Source: JACQKT01 sp038063055 (lineage in GTDB: Bacteria > Patescibacteriota > Minisyncoccia > UBA6257 > 2-01-FULL-56-20). Taken from it: a stretch of 46,430 nt of DNA. Of this stretch, positions 9,385 through 18,215 are shown piece after piece (within the stretch, counting starts at the first letter, position 1; each line of letters begins with the position of its first letter). The notes below the pieces were generated by a model. It was not told the DNA's origin, did no database searches, and saw only the letters and a list, made by a program, of their open reading frames with translations. The stretch lies in NCBI GenBank assembly GCA_038063055.1, contig JBBTVY010000008.1:1-46430 (forward strand). Reading direction: 5' to 3'. The position numbers and the translations under genes are program-made.

Positions 9385-10152
9385 CTATTCCTTTTTTTTC
9401 AGAAGGCTGAGCGCGAAAATCGCAGCGGCGACCATGACAACCGTGGGGCCGAGTTCCAATCCGTAAGCCGAAGAAATGGCGAATCCCGCCATCATCGATA
9501 GGACTGAAAACAATATTGAACATATCAGGAACGAGCCGAGCCCGTGCGTAAATTGTCGCGCCGCGGAAGCGGGCACTATGATTAACGCGCCGGCAAGGAG
9601 AGCTCCCAGGAAACGCAGACCTAAAAGAATGGAAAGGGAAAAAAGAAGCAAAAACCAGAAATTAAGGCGGCCGATATTTATGCCGGCAGCCGCCGCGAGT
9701 TCTCCGGAAAAGAGATTGATTATGAGTTTGTTTCTTAAAATCCAAAGCGAGACGACTATAAGAAGGCTTGAGACAACGCCGAAAATAAATTCGTTCATGG
9801 ATAAGCCGCCGAAACCGCCGAAAAGCGCGTCTATCAGTTCTTCTTTTGAATTAATAAGAAGCGCCCCGAGAGCCACGGAACCGGCGAAAATAACCCCTAT
9901 GGCCGCATCCGAAGAAAGCGAGGTTTTCCGTTCCAGCCGCGAAATAATGAGGGCACCGATAAAAAGAGTAAGCGCGCCCCCGAAAAGAGGATTTATTTGC
10001 CACATCATTGCCAATCCCAGGCCCGGAATGGCGACATGGGACATTACGTCTCCGGCGAGCACGGTTTTTTTCATCAAAGCGAAAGCGCCCACGAGCCCGG
10101 CGGCGCCAGCGGCCAGCAGCGCCAAAATTATCGAATAAGTTTCGCTAAGCAT
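9385..10152 (-). CDS. Metal ABC transporter permease (ZnuB/MntB family)
   Basis: A 255-residue protein with about eight membrane segments and typical ABC-3 family features, such as KKTVLAGDVMSHVAIPGLGLA near the N-terminus and a LGLRFLGALLAGALIIVPAS segment. It forms the channel for zinc or manganese uptake with the ATPase encoded just upstream. The two genes overlap by 8 bp (10145-10152), indicating translational coupling. No solute-binding protein gene (ZnuA-like) is present nearby. The metal cannot be decided from sequence; the adjacent Fur-family gene supports metal transport. Confidence 0.88.
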   Translation of the reverse strand: MLSETYSIILALLAAGAAGLVGAFALMKKTVLAGDVMSHVAIPGLGLAMMWQINPLFGGALTLFIGALIISRLERKTSLSSDAAIGVIFAGSVALGALLINSKEELIDALFGGFGGLSMNEFIFGVVSSLLIVVSLWILRNKLIINLFSGELAAAAGINIGRLNFWFLLLFSLSILLGLRFLGALLAGALIIVPASAARQFTHGLGSFLICSILFSVLSMMAGFAISSAYGLELGPTVVMVAAAIFALSLLKKKE

Positions 10153-10855
10153 TTTCTTTATTATGCAAATGATGGACGTATTTGTGCTCTTCGCCGTAAA
10201 GTTTTTTGAAAACGTCCTGGGTTAGCGCCGATTCCGGCGGCCCGAAACAAAGCCCGGTTTTATTCAGGCAAAGGACTTTCGTCGCGTATCTGTAAACGAC
10301 GCTTAGGTCGTGCGATACAAGTATTATTGTGATTCCGTATTTGTCCTGAAGCTCGTGTATAAGTTCGTAAATCTGTTCTTCGCCGGCCTGGTCTATGCTT
10401 GCGGTTGGTTCGTCCATAAGAATGACATTCGGGTTTCCCAAAAGAGCGAAAGCTATAAGCGCGCGCTGGAACTGTCCGCCCGAAAGATGACCGATTGGGG
10501 TTTTTAAAATTTTTTCCGTTATTTTGGCGGATTCTGTAACCGCGCGCACCTCGGATTTTTTCAAGCCCAAAACATTCGCTTTCGCGTTTAAAAGATTTTC
10601 CAAATCGACCGGCAGGTGGCGGTCGGCGTCGATTTTTTGCGGCACGTAACCAAGTTTGACTTCTTCGGACCAATTTATTTCTCCTTGATATGGGAACAAG
10701 CCGATAAGGGTTTTAAGAAAGACTGTTTTTCCGGAGCCGTTCGGTCCGATTATGGCGAGATTCTCGCCTTTTTCCAGGTTGAAGTTGAGGTTTTCGATTA
10801 TATTCGTACCGTCAAGAGTGACAGTAAGATTTTCTACTTTAAGTATCTCGGACAT
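10145..10855 (-). CDS. Metal ABC transporter ATP-binding protein (ZnuC/MntA family)
   Basis: The energising subunit of the transporter. The 236 residues show the Walker A GPNGSGKTVFLK, a Q-loop (YVPQK), the ABC signature LSGGQFQR, Walker B VILMDEP and the switch histidine (VSHD). The C-terminal tail is histidine-rich (EEHKYVHHLHNKE), in keeping with metal-transport ATPases. Its 3' end overlaps the permease gene by 8 bp. A gene for a secreted protein of unknown function lies upstream on the same strand. Confidence 0.9.
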   Translation of the reverse strand: MSEILKVENLTVTLDGTNIIENLNFNLEKGENLAIIGPNGSGKTVFLKTLIGLFPYQGEINWSEEVKLGYVPQKIDADRHLPVDLENLLNAKANVLGLKKSEVRAVTESAKITEKILKTPIGHLSGGQFQRALIAFALLGNPNVILMDEPTASIDQAGEEQIYELIHELQDKYGITIILVSHDLSVVYRYATKVLCLNKTGLCFGPPESALTQDVFKKLYGEEHKYVHHLHNKENA

Positions 10856-10888
10856 TTGTTTTTTTATTTTACCTTAATTAGGGTATTT

Positions 10889-11644
10889 TTAAAGGTCAGT
10901 TTGTAAATCGTCGATGTAGTAAGTTGCTTCTCCACAAAAGTTGTCGAATTGAAAATGAAAAGGAGGAAGGTCAAGGGACGGGGTGAAAAACGTTCCTAAG
11001 TTATTGCTTGCCTCGAATCTGAAGTAATAAGTTGGCGGGTCGGGGTTATAAAGTAAGAATTGTTCTTCGGTTTCCTCGGTATCAACATATAAACATACCG
11101 ATTCCGACGGAATGGCTATTAAGAAATCGGCGTCATCAATGCCGTGTCGGCCTGTGATTCCGTAAGACACATTTGCCCGGGAAGTAGTATGGTCGAGAAC
11201 GGACGAAGAAGTTCCGTAATTTAGCCAAAGCGTCGTCTGATTGTCTCGAATGTCGGATATTGAGTAAACAATCCTTGCCAAATTCGCTTTTATGTCGGCG
11301 TATTTGACCGTAAATTGAGGAACTGTGCTTGTGGGAATTTCCGGGAGAGGTTCTTTGCGCGTTCCGAAGGGGGATATAGGACAGATTTTGTAATAATTGT
11401 CGCAATCGTCAGATTGCGTCTCGAAAACAGAGGTAATTTTGTGAATTATTAATCCGGTGCCGCTTTCCGCAATTTGTTTTTTATGAATTGCGAAAAGTTT
11501 TTCCAATGCTTCGACTTTCTCTTTAATTAAAGACAAAATTTGGCCAATAACATTAAGATTGTGTTCCTGGATTTCCTGGGCGCTTGCCATCAATGGAATC
11601 AGCAATGACAAGCAAAGAAAGATTGTCGCAGTTGTTTTATTCAT
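10889..11644 (-). CDS. Secreted protein of unknown function
   Basis: Not recognised. The 251 residues begin with a clear signal peptide (MNKTTATIFLCLSLLIPLMASAQ, cleavage expected near ASA-QE), followed by a probable short coiled helix (QILSLIKEKVEALEKLFAIHKKQ) and a larger part rich in aromatic, serine and threonine residues with the look of a beta-sandwich. Cysteines at CDNYYKIC and in the C-terminal part could form disulfides. It is the first gene of the minus-strand block that includes the metal ABC genes and faces the Fur-family gene across a short divergent promoter region. A role as a substrate-binding partner is possible but lacks support: no metal-binding histidine cluster is seen. 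Confidence 0.6.
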   Translation of the reverse strand: MNKTTATIFLCLSLLIPLMASAQEIQEHNLNVIGQILSLIKEKVEALEKLFAIHKKQIAESGTGLIIHKITSVFETQSDDCDNYYKICPISPFGTRKEPLPEIPTSTVPQFTVKYADIKANLARIVYSISDIRDNQTTLWLNYGTSSSVLDHTTSRANVSYGITGRHGIDDADFLIAIPSESVCLYVDTEETEEQFLLYNPDPPTYYFRFEASNNLGTFFTPSLDLPPFHFQFDNFCGEATYYIDDLQTDL

Positions 11645-11687
11645 ATTGGGTTGATATTCTTCGTAAACAATTCTACTGTCAAGTTAG

Positions 11688-11715
11688 TTGCAAGTATTTC
11701 GCATTTGTGTATAAT
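11688..11715 (+). promoter_or_regulatory. Promoter of the Fur-family gene
   Basis: TTGCAA at 11688-11693, a 16-nt spacer and a perfect TATAAT at 11710-11715. The -10 box overlaps the first possible ATG (11714), so transcription would start near 11722. This favours the second ATG at 11726 as the real start. The divergent region is only about 70 bp and must also serve the minus-strand gene at 11644. Confidence 0.6.
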
Positions 11716-11725
11716 GAAGAAAATA

Positions 11726-12175
11726 ATGAAAGAAAATAACGCATCGGCAAAATTCAGCCGTCTTCTCAGGAAAAGCGGGCATAAAGCTACGTCTTCAAGA
11801 ATTTCTGTTCTTGAAATGTTGGGGCGGACAAAACGTCCATTGAGCGCCCAGGATGTCATTGACGAGTTGGGCAAAAAAATAAACCAAGCCACTATATATC
11901 GGATTCTTAAGGTGTTAAAAGAAAAAGGCCTTATCCGGCAGATTGACTTCCGCCATAATCACGCTCATTACGAAATCTCGGGAAGCGACGAGCATCATCA
12001 CCTTGTTTGCGTTTATTGCGGCCGCATTGAAGACGTGCATGATTGCGGCATAGAAAACACATATGCGCTGGTTTTGCGGCATTCCAAACATTTCTCGGAT
12101 ATAAGACAGCACGCCCTGGAATTCTATGGCGTTTGTAAATCGTGCAATAAGAAAACGCCAAAAACTACTCAATAA
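11726..12175 (+). CDS. Fur-family metal-dependent transcriptional regulator (Zur/Fur-like)
   Basis: A DNA-binding repressor that senses a metal ion. From the start used here it has 150 residues: a winged helix (residues 10-75, with INQATIYRILKVLKEKGLI) and a dimerisation/metal domain with HHHLVCVYCGRIEDV and a structural zinc site C95-x2-C98 / C137-x2-C140. In-frame alternatives are ATG 11714, which overlaps the -10 box, and TTG 11651. It is divergent from the secreted protein and metal ABC genes and is their likely regulator. The absence of any binding-protein gene leaves the metal (Zn, Fe or Mn) open. Confidence 0.88.
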   Translation: MKENNASAKFSRLLRKSGHKATSSRISVLEMLGRTKRPLSAQDVIDELGKKINQATIYRILKVLKEKGLIRQIDFRHNHAHYEISGSDEHHHLVCVYCGRIEDVHDCGIENTYALVLRHSKHFSDIRQHALEFYGVCKSCNKKTPKTTQ

Positions 12176-12184
12176 AAAAGAGAT

Positions 12185-12213
12185 TTGCCCTGAACCGTTC
12201 TTTTAATTACAAT
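12185..12213 (+). promoter_or_regulatory. Leaderless-type promoter of dnaG
   Basis: TTGCCC at 12185-12190, a 17-nt spacer, TACAAT at 12208-12213, then only 7 nt to the ATG at 12221. Transcription would begin at or next to the start codon, leaving no room for a ribosome-binding site. Confidence 0.6.
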
Positions 12214-12220
12214 TCCCCTA

Positions 12221-13915
12221 ATGGCCAACACTCCTGTCGAAACAATCAAAGAGCGGCTCGATGTGGTCGATTTTTTGAAGGGTTATCTCCAGCTTCAGCA
12301 GGCGGGAAAAAACTTCAGGGCGCTTTGTCCGTTCCATCGCGAGAAAACGCCTTCTTTCATGGTTTCTCCGGAACGCCAAAGCTGGCACTGTTTCGGCTGC
12401 AATATCGGCGGGGACGTTTTCGCTTTCATTATGCGATATGAAAACGTCGAATTCGGAGAAGCGCTCAAAATTCTCGCCGAGAAAGTCGGCGTCGAATTGA
12501 AGCGCGTCAGCCCGGCCGAATACAAGCACCTCGGACTCCTTTATGACATCAATGAAAAAGCGAAAGAATTTTTCAAAAAGGAACTCGTAAACTTTAAAGA
12601 GGCGAAAGATTATATTTTAAGCCGCGGGCTTACAAAGGAGACGATTGAGGAATTTGAAATCGGTTTCGCTCCAACCGGCTCCGACGCGCTCATCCTCCAT
12701 CTTATTAATTCCGGTTTTCATCCCGAGGATATTTTGAGGGCGGGACTTTCTTTCAAGACGGAACGCGGCCTTCAATTCGACCGCTTCCGGGGACGTATCA
12801 TGTTTCCGGTGCACAATCATCTCGGGAAGACGGTGGGTTTCACGGGCAGGGTTTTACCTCAGTTTGACGACGGCAAATCCGGAAAATACGTTAACAGCCC
12901 CGAAACCCCTATTTTCAACAAATCAAAACTGCTTTACGGTTTTTGGAAAAGCAAAAATTTCATCCGTGAAGCCAAAAACGCTTTTTTGGTCGAAGGGCAA
13001 ATGGACTTTTTGATGAGCTGGCAGGTCGGCGTGAAAAACGCCGTGGCGAGTTCGGGGACGGCGCTGACCGGAGACCATCTCCGCGTTCTTCGCCGCCTGG
13101 CAGACCAGTTGGTGATAAGCTTTGATAACGATGCCGCGGGCAAGGAAGCCAGCGAGCGGGCGATCGACCTGGCGGAAGCCGCCGATTTCGGGATAAAAGT
13201 GGCTATTTTCGGAGATTACAAAGACCCTGCCGACGCGGTCTTTTCCGACAAGGAATATTTCTTCAGGGCCGTGGAAAACGCCAAGCCGGCCGTCGAATTC
13301 TATTTTGAAAAATATCTGTCTGCCGGAAAATTCAACGTCCGCGACCGCGACAATTTTAAAAACCTCAGAACCGTTCTCGAAAAAATAAGGAACATCGGCA
13401 GTCCGATTCTTAAATCTTTCTGGCTGAAAGAACTTTCAAAAAGAACCGGCGTCGGCGAGCTTACGCTGGCCGAAGAAATGGAAAGGGCAACTGCGAAAAA
13501 AATATTCAATGCCGAAGAAGAAAAAGAATCTTTTTCCGAAAACAAAAAATTTTCCAGATGGGAAATCGTTTCCCAGCGTTGCCTGGCCTGGATTCTTCAG
13601 AAAGGGGATTTCGCCGGAACCGAGGAATTATTTTCTCGTCTTCCCGGGAACTACCGCGAAATTTTTTCGATTCTCCAGGGCGGCTCCAGGCGTTCCGAGG
13701 ACCCGGTGACGGACGAATTGCTGAATATGATAATTTTTCAGCAAAGGGAAGCGAGTATGGAGGAATTTGAAGCGTTGAAACTGGAACTTTACAAGGAATA
13801 TCTGAAAGAAAAAAGGCGGGAACTGGTTTCCGTCATTGGGCAAGCCGAGCAGTCGGGCGACCAGAAGTCGCTCGACAAAGCCATGCGGGAATTAGACAAT
13901 TTGCCCGCTTTGTAG
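12221..13915 (+). CDS. dnaG: DNA primase DnaG
   Basis: Synthesises RNA primers for DNA replication. In 564 residues the domain order is standard: an N-terminal CHC2 zinc-binding domain with C36, H39, C57 and C60; the catalytic core; the TOPRIM segment (FLVEGQMDFLMSWQ, SSGTALTGDH, ISFDNDAAGKEAS); and a shorter helical C-terminal region that should contact the DnaB helicase. It sits 18 bp before rpoD, matching the macromolecular-synthesis operon arrangement dnaG-rpoD. The start codon is supported by the leaderless-type promoter immediately upstream. Confidence 0.95.
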   Translation: MANTPVETIKERLDVVDFLKGYLQLQQAGKNFRALCPFHREKTPSFMVSPERQSWHCFGCNIGGDVFAFIMRYENVEFGEALKILAEKVGVELKRVSPAEYKHLGLLYDINEKAKEFFKKELVNFKEAKDYILSRGLTKETIEEFEIGFAPTGSDALILHLINSGFHPEDILRAGLSFKTERGLQFDRFRGRIMFPVHNHLGKTVGFTGRVLPQFDDGKSGKYVNSPETPIFNKSKLLYGFWKSKNFIREAKNAFLVEGQMDFLMSWQVGVKNAVASSGTALTGDHLRVLRRLADQLVISFDNDAAGKEASERAIDLAEAADFGIKVAIFGDYKDPADAVFSDKEYFFRAVENAKPAVEFYFEKYLSAGKFNVRDRDNFKNLRTVLEKIRNIGSPILKSFWLKELSKRTGVGELTLAEEMERATAKKIFNAEEEKESFSENKKFSRWEIVSQRCLAWILQKGDFAGTEELFSRLPGNYREIFSILQGGSRRSEDPVTDELLNMIIFQQREASMEEFEALKLELYKEYLKEKRRELVSVIGQAEQSGDQKSLDKAMRELDNLPAL

Positions 13916-13933
13916 TTTTATAAAGGAATTGTT

Positions 13934-15133
13934 ATGAAAAAGTCCAAAAAAAGAAAATCCTTGAAAAAAACAAGGCGGAAAGCGGTTCGGAAACCGCGCC
14001 GCAGCAAAATTAAGCCGAAAGTCAAAAAATCTGAAGTCAAGGGAAAAATATCCAAGCTTAACGAATCGGCGTTAGCCGAACTGGTTCAGCGCGGCAAACC
14101 CAGGAGTTTCGTGACCGACAACGAAATACTCTATTATTTCCCGAAGATAGAAAAAGACGTCAAACTCCTTGACGAGATTTATGACCGGCTTGAGAAAGCC
14201 AATATAAAAGTCATCGAAACCGGCGGGCTTATTGATTTGTCGAAAAACGATGTTGGAAGCGCGGAGCTTGAAAAGGCGCTTGAATTCGAGCGCGGCACGC
14301 CCGACGCGGTTCAGGTTTATCTGAAAGAAATAGGGAAAACCCCTCTTTTGACCAAGGACGAGGAAAAAGACCTGGCGAAGAAGATTTTGAAAGGCGACGA
14401 GGACGCCCGCCAAAGGTTAATGAAAGCAAACCTCCGTCTGGTTGTTTCCATCGCCAAGCGTTACGCCAACCGAACTCCCAACCTGACCCTTCTCGATTTA
14501 ATACAGGAAGGGAATATCGGTTTGTCGCGCGCCGTGGAGAAATTCGATTATCAAAAAGGATTCAAGTTTTCCACTTACGCGACATGGTGGATAAGGCAGG
14601 CGATAACGCGCGCCTTGGCCGACCAATCCCGGACCATCAGGATACCGGTTCACATGGTGGAAACGATTTCGAAGTATGCCCAAATGCGCCGCCATCTTAT
14701 TCAGGAGCTCGGCCGCGACCCCTTGGCCGAAGAAGTCGCCGCCGAGATGGGACTTGAAGTCGATAAAGTCAGACAAATACAAAAAATTTCACAGGAAGTT
14801 CTTTCGATTGAACAACCGGTTGGCGACGAAGAAGATTCCACTCTTTCGGATTTCATTCCGGATGAGAAAAACATTACGCCGGTCCAGCAGGCGGCCCATA
14901 CGCTAATCCGCGATTTGATAAACGAAATAATCGTTGACTTAACGGAACGCGAGAGAGAAATCCTCAAAATGCGTTTCGGTCTGGAAGACGGCGTGACGCA
15001 TACGCTGGAAGAAGTCGGCAAAATTTTTGGCGTTACCAGGGAACGCATACGCCAAATCGAAGCCAAAGCGCTCGAAAAAATAAGAGAACACGGGAAAACA
15101 AAAGCGTTGGAGGGTTTTGAAAATTTGGTGTAG
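13934..15133 (+). CDS. rpoD: Primary sigma factor RpoD (sigma-70 family)
   Basis: Directs RNA polymerase to housekeeping promoters. The 399-residue protein has a very basic N-terminal tail (the first 35 residues are mostly K and R), a region 1.1-like part, region 1.2 (DAVQVYLKEIGKTPLLT), region 2 (KFSTYATWWIRQAITRALAD, RTIRIPVHM), region 3 and region 4.2 (TLEEVGKIFGVTRERIRQIE). One of the few genes here with a visible Shine-Dalgarno: AAAGGA six nt before the ATG. This fits translation from an internal position in the dnaG-rpoD transcript. TTGNNN/TANAAT promoters elsewhere in the window fit recognition by this sigma. Confidence 0.96.
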   Translation: MKKSKKRKSLKKTRRKAVRKPRRSKIKPKVKKSEVKGKISKLNESALAELVQRGKPRSFVTDNEILYYFPKIEKDVKLLDEIYDRLEKANIKVIETGGLIDLSKNDVGSAELEKALEFERGTPDAVQVYLKEIGKTPLLTKDEEKDLAKKILKGDEDARQRLMKANLRLVVSIAKRYANRTPNLTLLDLIQEGNIGLSRAVEKFDYQKGFKFSTYATWWIRQAITRALADQSRTIRIPVHMVETISKYAQMRRHLIQELGRDPLAEEVAAEMGLEVDKVRQIQKISQEVLSIEQPVGDEEDSTLSDFIPDEKNITPVQQAAHTLIRDLINEIIVDLTEREREILKMRFGLEDGVTHTLEEVGKIFGVTRERIRQIEAKALEKIREHGKTKALEGFENLV

Positions 15134-15233
15134 CATAATGCGAAAGTTGCGAATTAACTATGCGAATAATGCGAAAAATTTTAGTATAATTAGCATACCA
15201 TAATTTGCTGTATTTGCTGTTTCGCATTTTTTT
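15134..15233. promoter_or_regulatory. AT-rich spacer with repeats and a -10 box before alaS
   Basis: About 100 bp containing several ATGCGAA/TGCGAA words, a TGCTGT pair, and an inverted AATGCGAAA...TTTCGCATT pair. A good TATAAT lies near 15185, about 45 nt before the alaS ATG. The repeated words may be an operator or simply low-complexity drift. Confidence 0.35.
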
Positions 15234-17075
15234 ATGACTTCTTCCGAAATCCGCAAAAAGTTTCTGGAGTTTTTTAAAGCAAGGGGACATACAATCGTGC
15301 CGTCTTCTTCTTTGATTCCCGACGACCCGTCGGTTCTTTTAACGACGGCCGGAATGCAACAGTTTAAAAAATACTTCACCGGCGAAGCCGACGCCAAAAA
15401 AGATTTTGGCAGTTTATCAACCGCGTCGTGCCAAAAATCGTTCCGCACATCCGACATAGACGAAGTCGGCGACGAAAGCCATCTCACGTTTTTCGAAATG
15501 CTCGGCAATTTTTCGTTCGGGGAATATTTCAAAAAAGAATCCATTACATATGCTTACGATTTTATTACGAAAGAAATGGGGCTGGAGATTTCATATGTTA
15601 CGATTTTCGAGGGAAAAGAAGATATCGGAGTTCCTAAAGACACCGAATCGCGGGACATTTGGAATTCGCTTGACCCTAATCTCAAGGTGATAGAACAGGG
15701 GATGGACGACGTGTTTTGGGGGCCGACGGGTTCATCGGGACCATGCGGACCGACAACCGAAATCTATTGTAAAAACGGCGCCGGACAGGATATCGAGGTT
15801 TGGAATATAGTTTTCAATCAATATTTATATCCGGGCTCGCGCGAGGAATTGAACTCCGGGGCTCCGGGCAAAAAACTCGAGCCGCTGAAAGTTCCCGGTG
15901 TTGATACCGGCATGGGCTTGGAAAGATTGGCAATGTGTATGCAAAAAACAAAAACGATTTTTGAGACGGATTTGTTCAAGCCGTTGATGGACGTTTTGCA
16001 ATCTCAGTATAAATACGATGATGTGAGAGCAAGAAGAATCTTAGCAGACCATATTAGAGCAGCAACTTATCTCATTGCGGACGGAGTTGAGCCCGACAAA
16101 AAGGGAAGAGGCTATATTCTCAGGCATCTTTTAAGAAAAATAGCTACAAACGTTGGGAAAGAAGCAAGTACCCCACTTAATCAACGAGAACAACCCATGA
16201 AAAGCTTGAATGAAAGAACTTATGAAATCATTAAGTCTGTTGGGGATAAGTTAATTGTGTCGAACGGAGAATTGCAGAATAAAGAAAATATTTTTAATTC
16301 AATAATTCATAAAGAAACAGATGATTTTATTCGTTTATTAAAGTCCGGGAAAGAACTCGAAGAAGTTATAAATCAATATCGAAATTCTGAAGATATGAAA
16401 ATTCCTGCAAAGGAGATATTCCGATTGTATTCAAGTTTAGGCGTTCCCATTGATTATATAAAAAACGAGATTAAAAAATATAATCTCAGCTTCGATGAAG
16501 AAGAAGTTGCGAGAGAGAAAATGAAGCATCAGAAAATTTCCCGGGCGGGCCAGGAAAAAAAATTCGGCGGGCACGGGCTTATACTGAATACCGGCGAATT
16601 GAAAGCCGCGAACGAGGAGGAACTGAAAAAAGTGACGCGTTTGCACACCGCTACGCATATGCTCCAGCAGGCGTTGCGCGAGGTTCTTGGGCCGGAAGTG
16701 AAGCAGACGGGCTCAGACATAACCGTTGAGAGAACGCGTTTCGACTTCGCCTTTTCGCGAAAACTGACACCCGAAGAAATCCGTGCCGTAGAAGAAAAAG
16801 TCAACGCGAAAATAAAAGAAGACCTGCCGATGCAAAAAGTCGTATTGCCGAAAACGGAAGCCGAGAAAACCGGCGCGCTGTTCTTTTTCAAAGAGAAATA
16901 TCCCGACCCGGTGAATGTTTACTTTATCGGAAAAACTCTGGAAACGGCTTGGAGCAAGGAATTTTGCGGAGGACCGCACGTTAGCAATACCGGAGAAATA
17001 GGAATATTTAAAATAATTAAAGAAGAAGCAGTCGGCAGCGGCGTCAGGCGCATCAGGGGAGCGGTTGAACCGTAA
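15234..17075 (+). CDS. alaS: Alanyl-tRNA synthetase, short form lacking the C-Ala domain
   Basis: Charges tRNA-Ala. The catalytic domain is complete (FFKARGHTIVPSSSLIP, TTAGMQQFKKYFTG, GPTGSSGPCGPTTEIY, PGVDTGMGLERLAM), followed by the tRNA-recognition part and the editing domain with its zinc-binding HTATH and CGGPH motifs. At 613 residues it stops right after the editing domain. The usual DHHA1/C-Ala domain of the roughly 875-residue bacterial enzyme is absent. About 16005-16505 is clearly more AT-rich than the flanks (codons such as ATT, AAT, TTA, AGA), unlike the rest of the gene. The region upstream holds a TATAAT about 45 nt before the ATG. Confidence 0.94.
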   Translation: MTSSEIRKKFLEFFKARGHTIVPSSSLIPDDPSVLLTTAGMQQFKKYFTGEADAKKDFGSLSTASCQKSFRTSDIDEVGDESHLTFFEMLGNFSFGEYFKKESITYAYDFITKEMGLEISYVTIFEGKEDIGVPKDTESRDIWNSLDPNLKVIEQGMDDVFWGPTGSSGPCGPTTEIYCKNGAGQDIEVWNIVFNQYLYPGSREELNSGAPGKKLEPLKVPGVDTGMGLERLAMCMQKTKTIFETDLFKPLMDVLQSQYKYDDVRARRILADHIRAATYLIADGVEPDKKGRGYILRHLLRKIATNVGKEASTPLNQREQPMKSLNERTYEIIKSVGDKLIVSNGELQNKENIFNSIIHKETDDFIRLLKSGKELEEVINQYRNSEDMKIPAKEIFRLYSSLGVPIDYIKNEIKKYNLSFDEEEVAREKMKHQKISRAGQEKKFGGHGLILNTGELKAANEEELKKVTRLHTATHMLQQALREVLGPEVKQTGSDITVERTRFDFAFSRKLTPEEIRAVEEKVNAKIKEDLPMQKVVLPKTEAEKTGALFFFKEKYPDPVNVYFIGKTLETAWSKEFCGGPHVSNTGEIGIFKIIKEEAVGSGVRRIRGAVEP

Positions 17076-17091
17076 TTGTAAAATTTAAACA

Positions 17092-18198
17092 ATGTGGCCG
17101 GTTTTTAAAAAAAGAGAAAAATTTTTGCTTTTGGACGTATCATCCCAAAAAATAAGCGGTTTTTTAATAAGTCTGGACGACCAGAAAAAAATAAGGAAAG
17201 AAAAATCCTGGGAAAATTTTGAAAAACGCGCCGCATCAAGAAGCCCCCTTGCCGCCATTTCTGCCGGCAAGGTGATAGTTTCATGCGAGCCGGAACTGGC
17301 TTTTAAAATCTTCATTTCACTTTCGATGAAAAGAGAAAACTGCGACTCGCCGATTGAACGGACAGAACTCGAAAATCTTATGGCGCAGGCCGTAAGCAGG
17401 ATTTTCAATCATTACCGCCGTGAGGCAAGCAGGGTATTGGGAGTCGACGAACTGGATACGATTTTAGCCAACAGCGAAGTTTCTGGATTTGAAATTGACG
17501 GGCACAAAGTAATAAATCCGCTTGGATTCAGACCGCAAGAAATACGGGCTGTCGTTAAAATGACTTTTACCTCCAGAGAAACTTTCGAAAGAGTTAAATC
17601 GGTAAAGAAAAACGGCGATTTCTTTTTCACTGAAAAAGGGCAATCTCAGGCCGCGGCGGTTGAAAAAATTAATTCGAGACGGGCTGATTTTCTTACAATC
17701 GGCCCTGAAAGAAGCTATTTTTACGCAGGAGACCATGCCGGCAATGTCCGCGCAAGGCGTGAAATCAAATGGTCGACTGGCGCCCTTACGGCCGAAATCC
17801 GTAAAAATTGGGCTTTAAACGAAAATGCCGCCAGGGACGTTTATGAATACTACGCAAATGGAAAAACATCACCGCTTTTGAAAAAATATTTCGGTAAAAT
17901 TTTTTTTAGGCCAGTCAAAGAACTTCTGAAACAAATAAAAAGTATTAAAACCTCGGTGAAAGTTTACGTTGACGGCAATATTCCGCTTGATTTAATGGGC
18001 ATAAGCACTTTTCAGGGATTGCCGTTAGAGGGCTTTATGCAAAAATCGGGCTTTGCCGTCGACACTGCAGGATTTGCCTCCGATTCGGAAGCCTTCCGGC
18101 AATTCGCATCTTTTTTCGAATTTTATTATGATAGTAGCGACAGCGAAATAAACGGCTGGCTGAAAAGACGGCTTAATTGGCTGGGTTCGTCAGTTTGA
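17092..18198 (+). CDS. Degenerate FtsA/PilM-like actin-fold protein
   Basis: Not a confident family match, but the 368 residues follow the FtsA/PilM plan. There is an N-terminal strand pair with a D (LLLDVSSQKISGFLISLD), an SHS2-like middle part (ELENLMAQAVSRIFNHYRREA, then SGFEIDGHKVINPLGFRPQEI, close to the FtsA 'vDG-x-vxNPxG' pattern), and a second subdomain (FLTIGPERSYFYAGDHAGNV, then WSTGALTAEIRKNW) where FtsA has its DxGxxxT phosphate loop and (G)GxxxT. The usual glycine-rich nucleotide residues are altered, so ATP binding may be lost. It lies between alaS and a baseplate-J-like membrane protein. A joint role in envelope or pilus-like assembly is an inference. Confidence 0.5.
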   Translation: MWPVFKKREKFLLLDVSSQKISGFLISLDDQKKIRKEKSWENFEKRAASRSPLAAISAGKVIVSCEPELAFKIFISLSMKRENCDSPIERTELENLMAQAVSRIFNHYRREASRVLGVDELDTILANSEVSGFEIDGHKVINPLGFRPQEIRAVVKMTFTSRETFERVKSVKKNGDFFFTEKGQSQAAAVEKINSRRADFLTIGPERSYFYAGDHAGNVRARREIKWSTGALTAEIRKNWALNENAARDVYEYYANGKTSPLLKKYFGKIFFRPVKELLKQIKSIKTSVKVYVDGNIPLDLMGISTFQGLPLEGFMQKSGFAVDTAGFASDSEAFRQFASFFEFYYDSSDSEINGWLKRRLNWLGSSV

Positions 18199-18215
18199 TT
18201 TATTAAATGATGTGA

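Noticed and set aside
9476..10138. Long plus-strand reading frame opposite the metal permease gene
   Set aside because: It is the antisense shadow of a strong membrane-permease gene and has no recognisable domain.
11651..11713. N-terminal extension of the Fur-family protein from TTG 11651
   Set aside because: It would read through the promoter and -10 box, and the added residues do not match the family.
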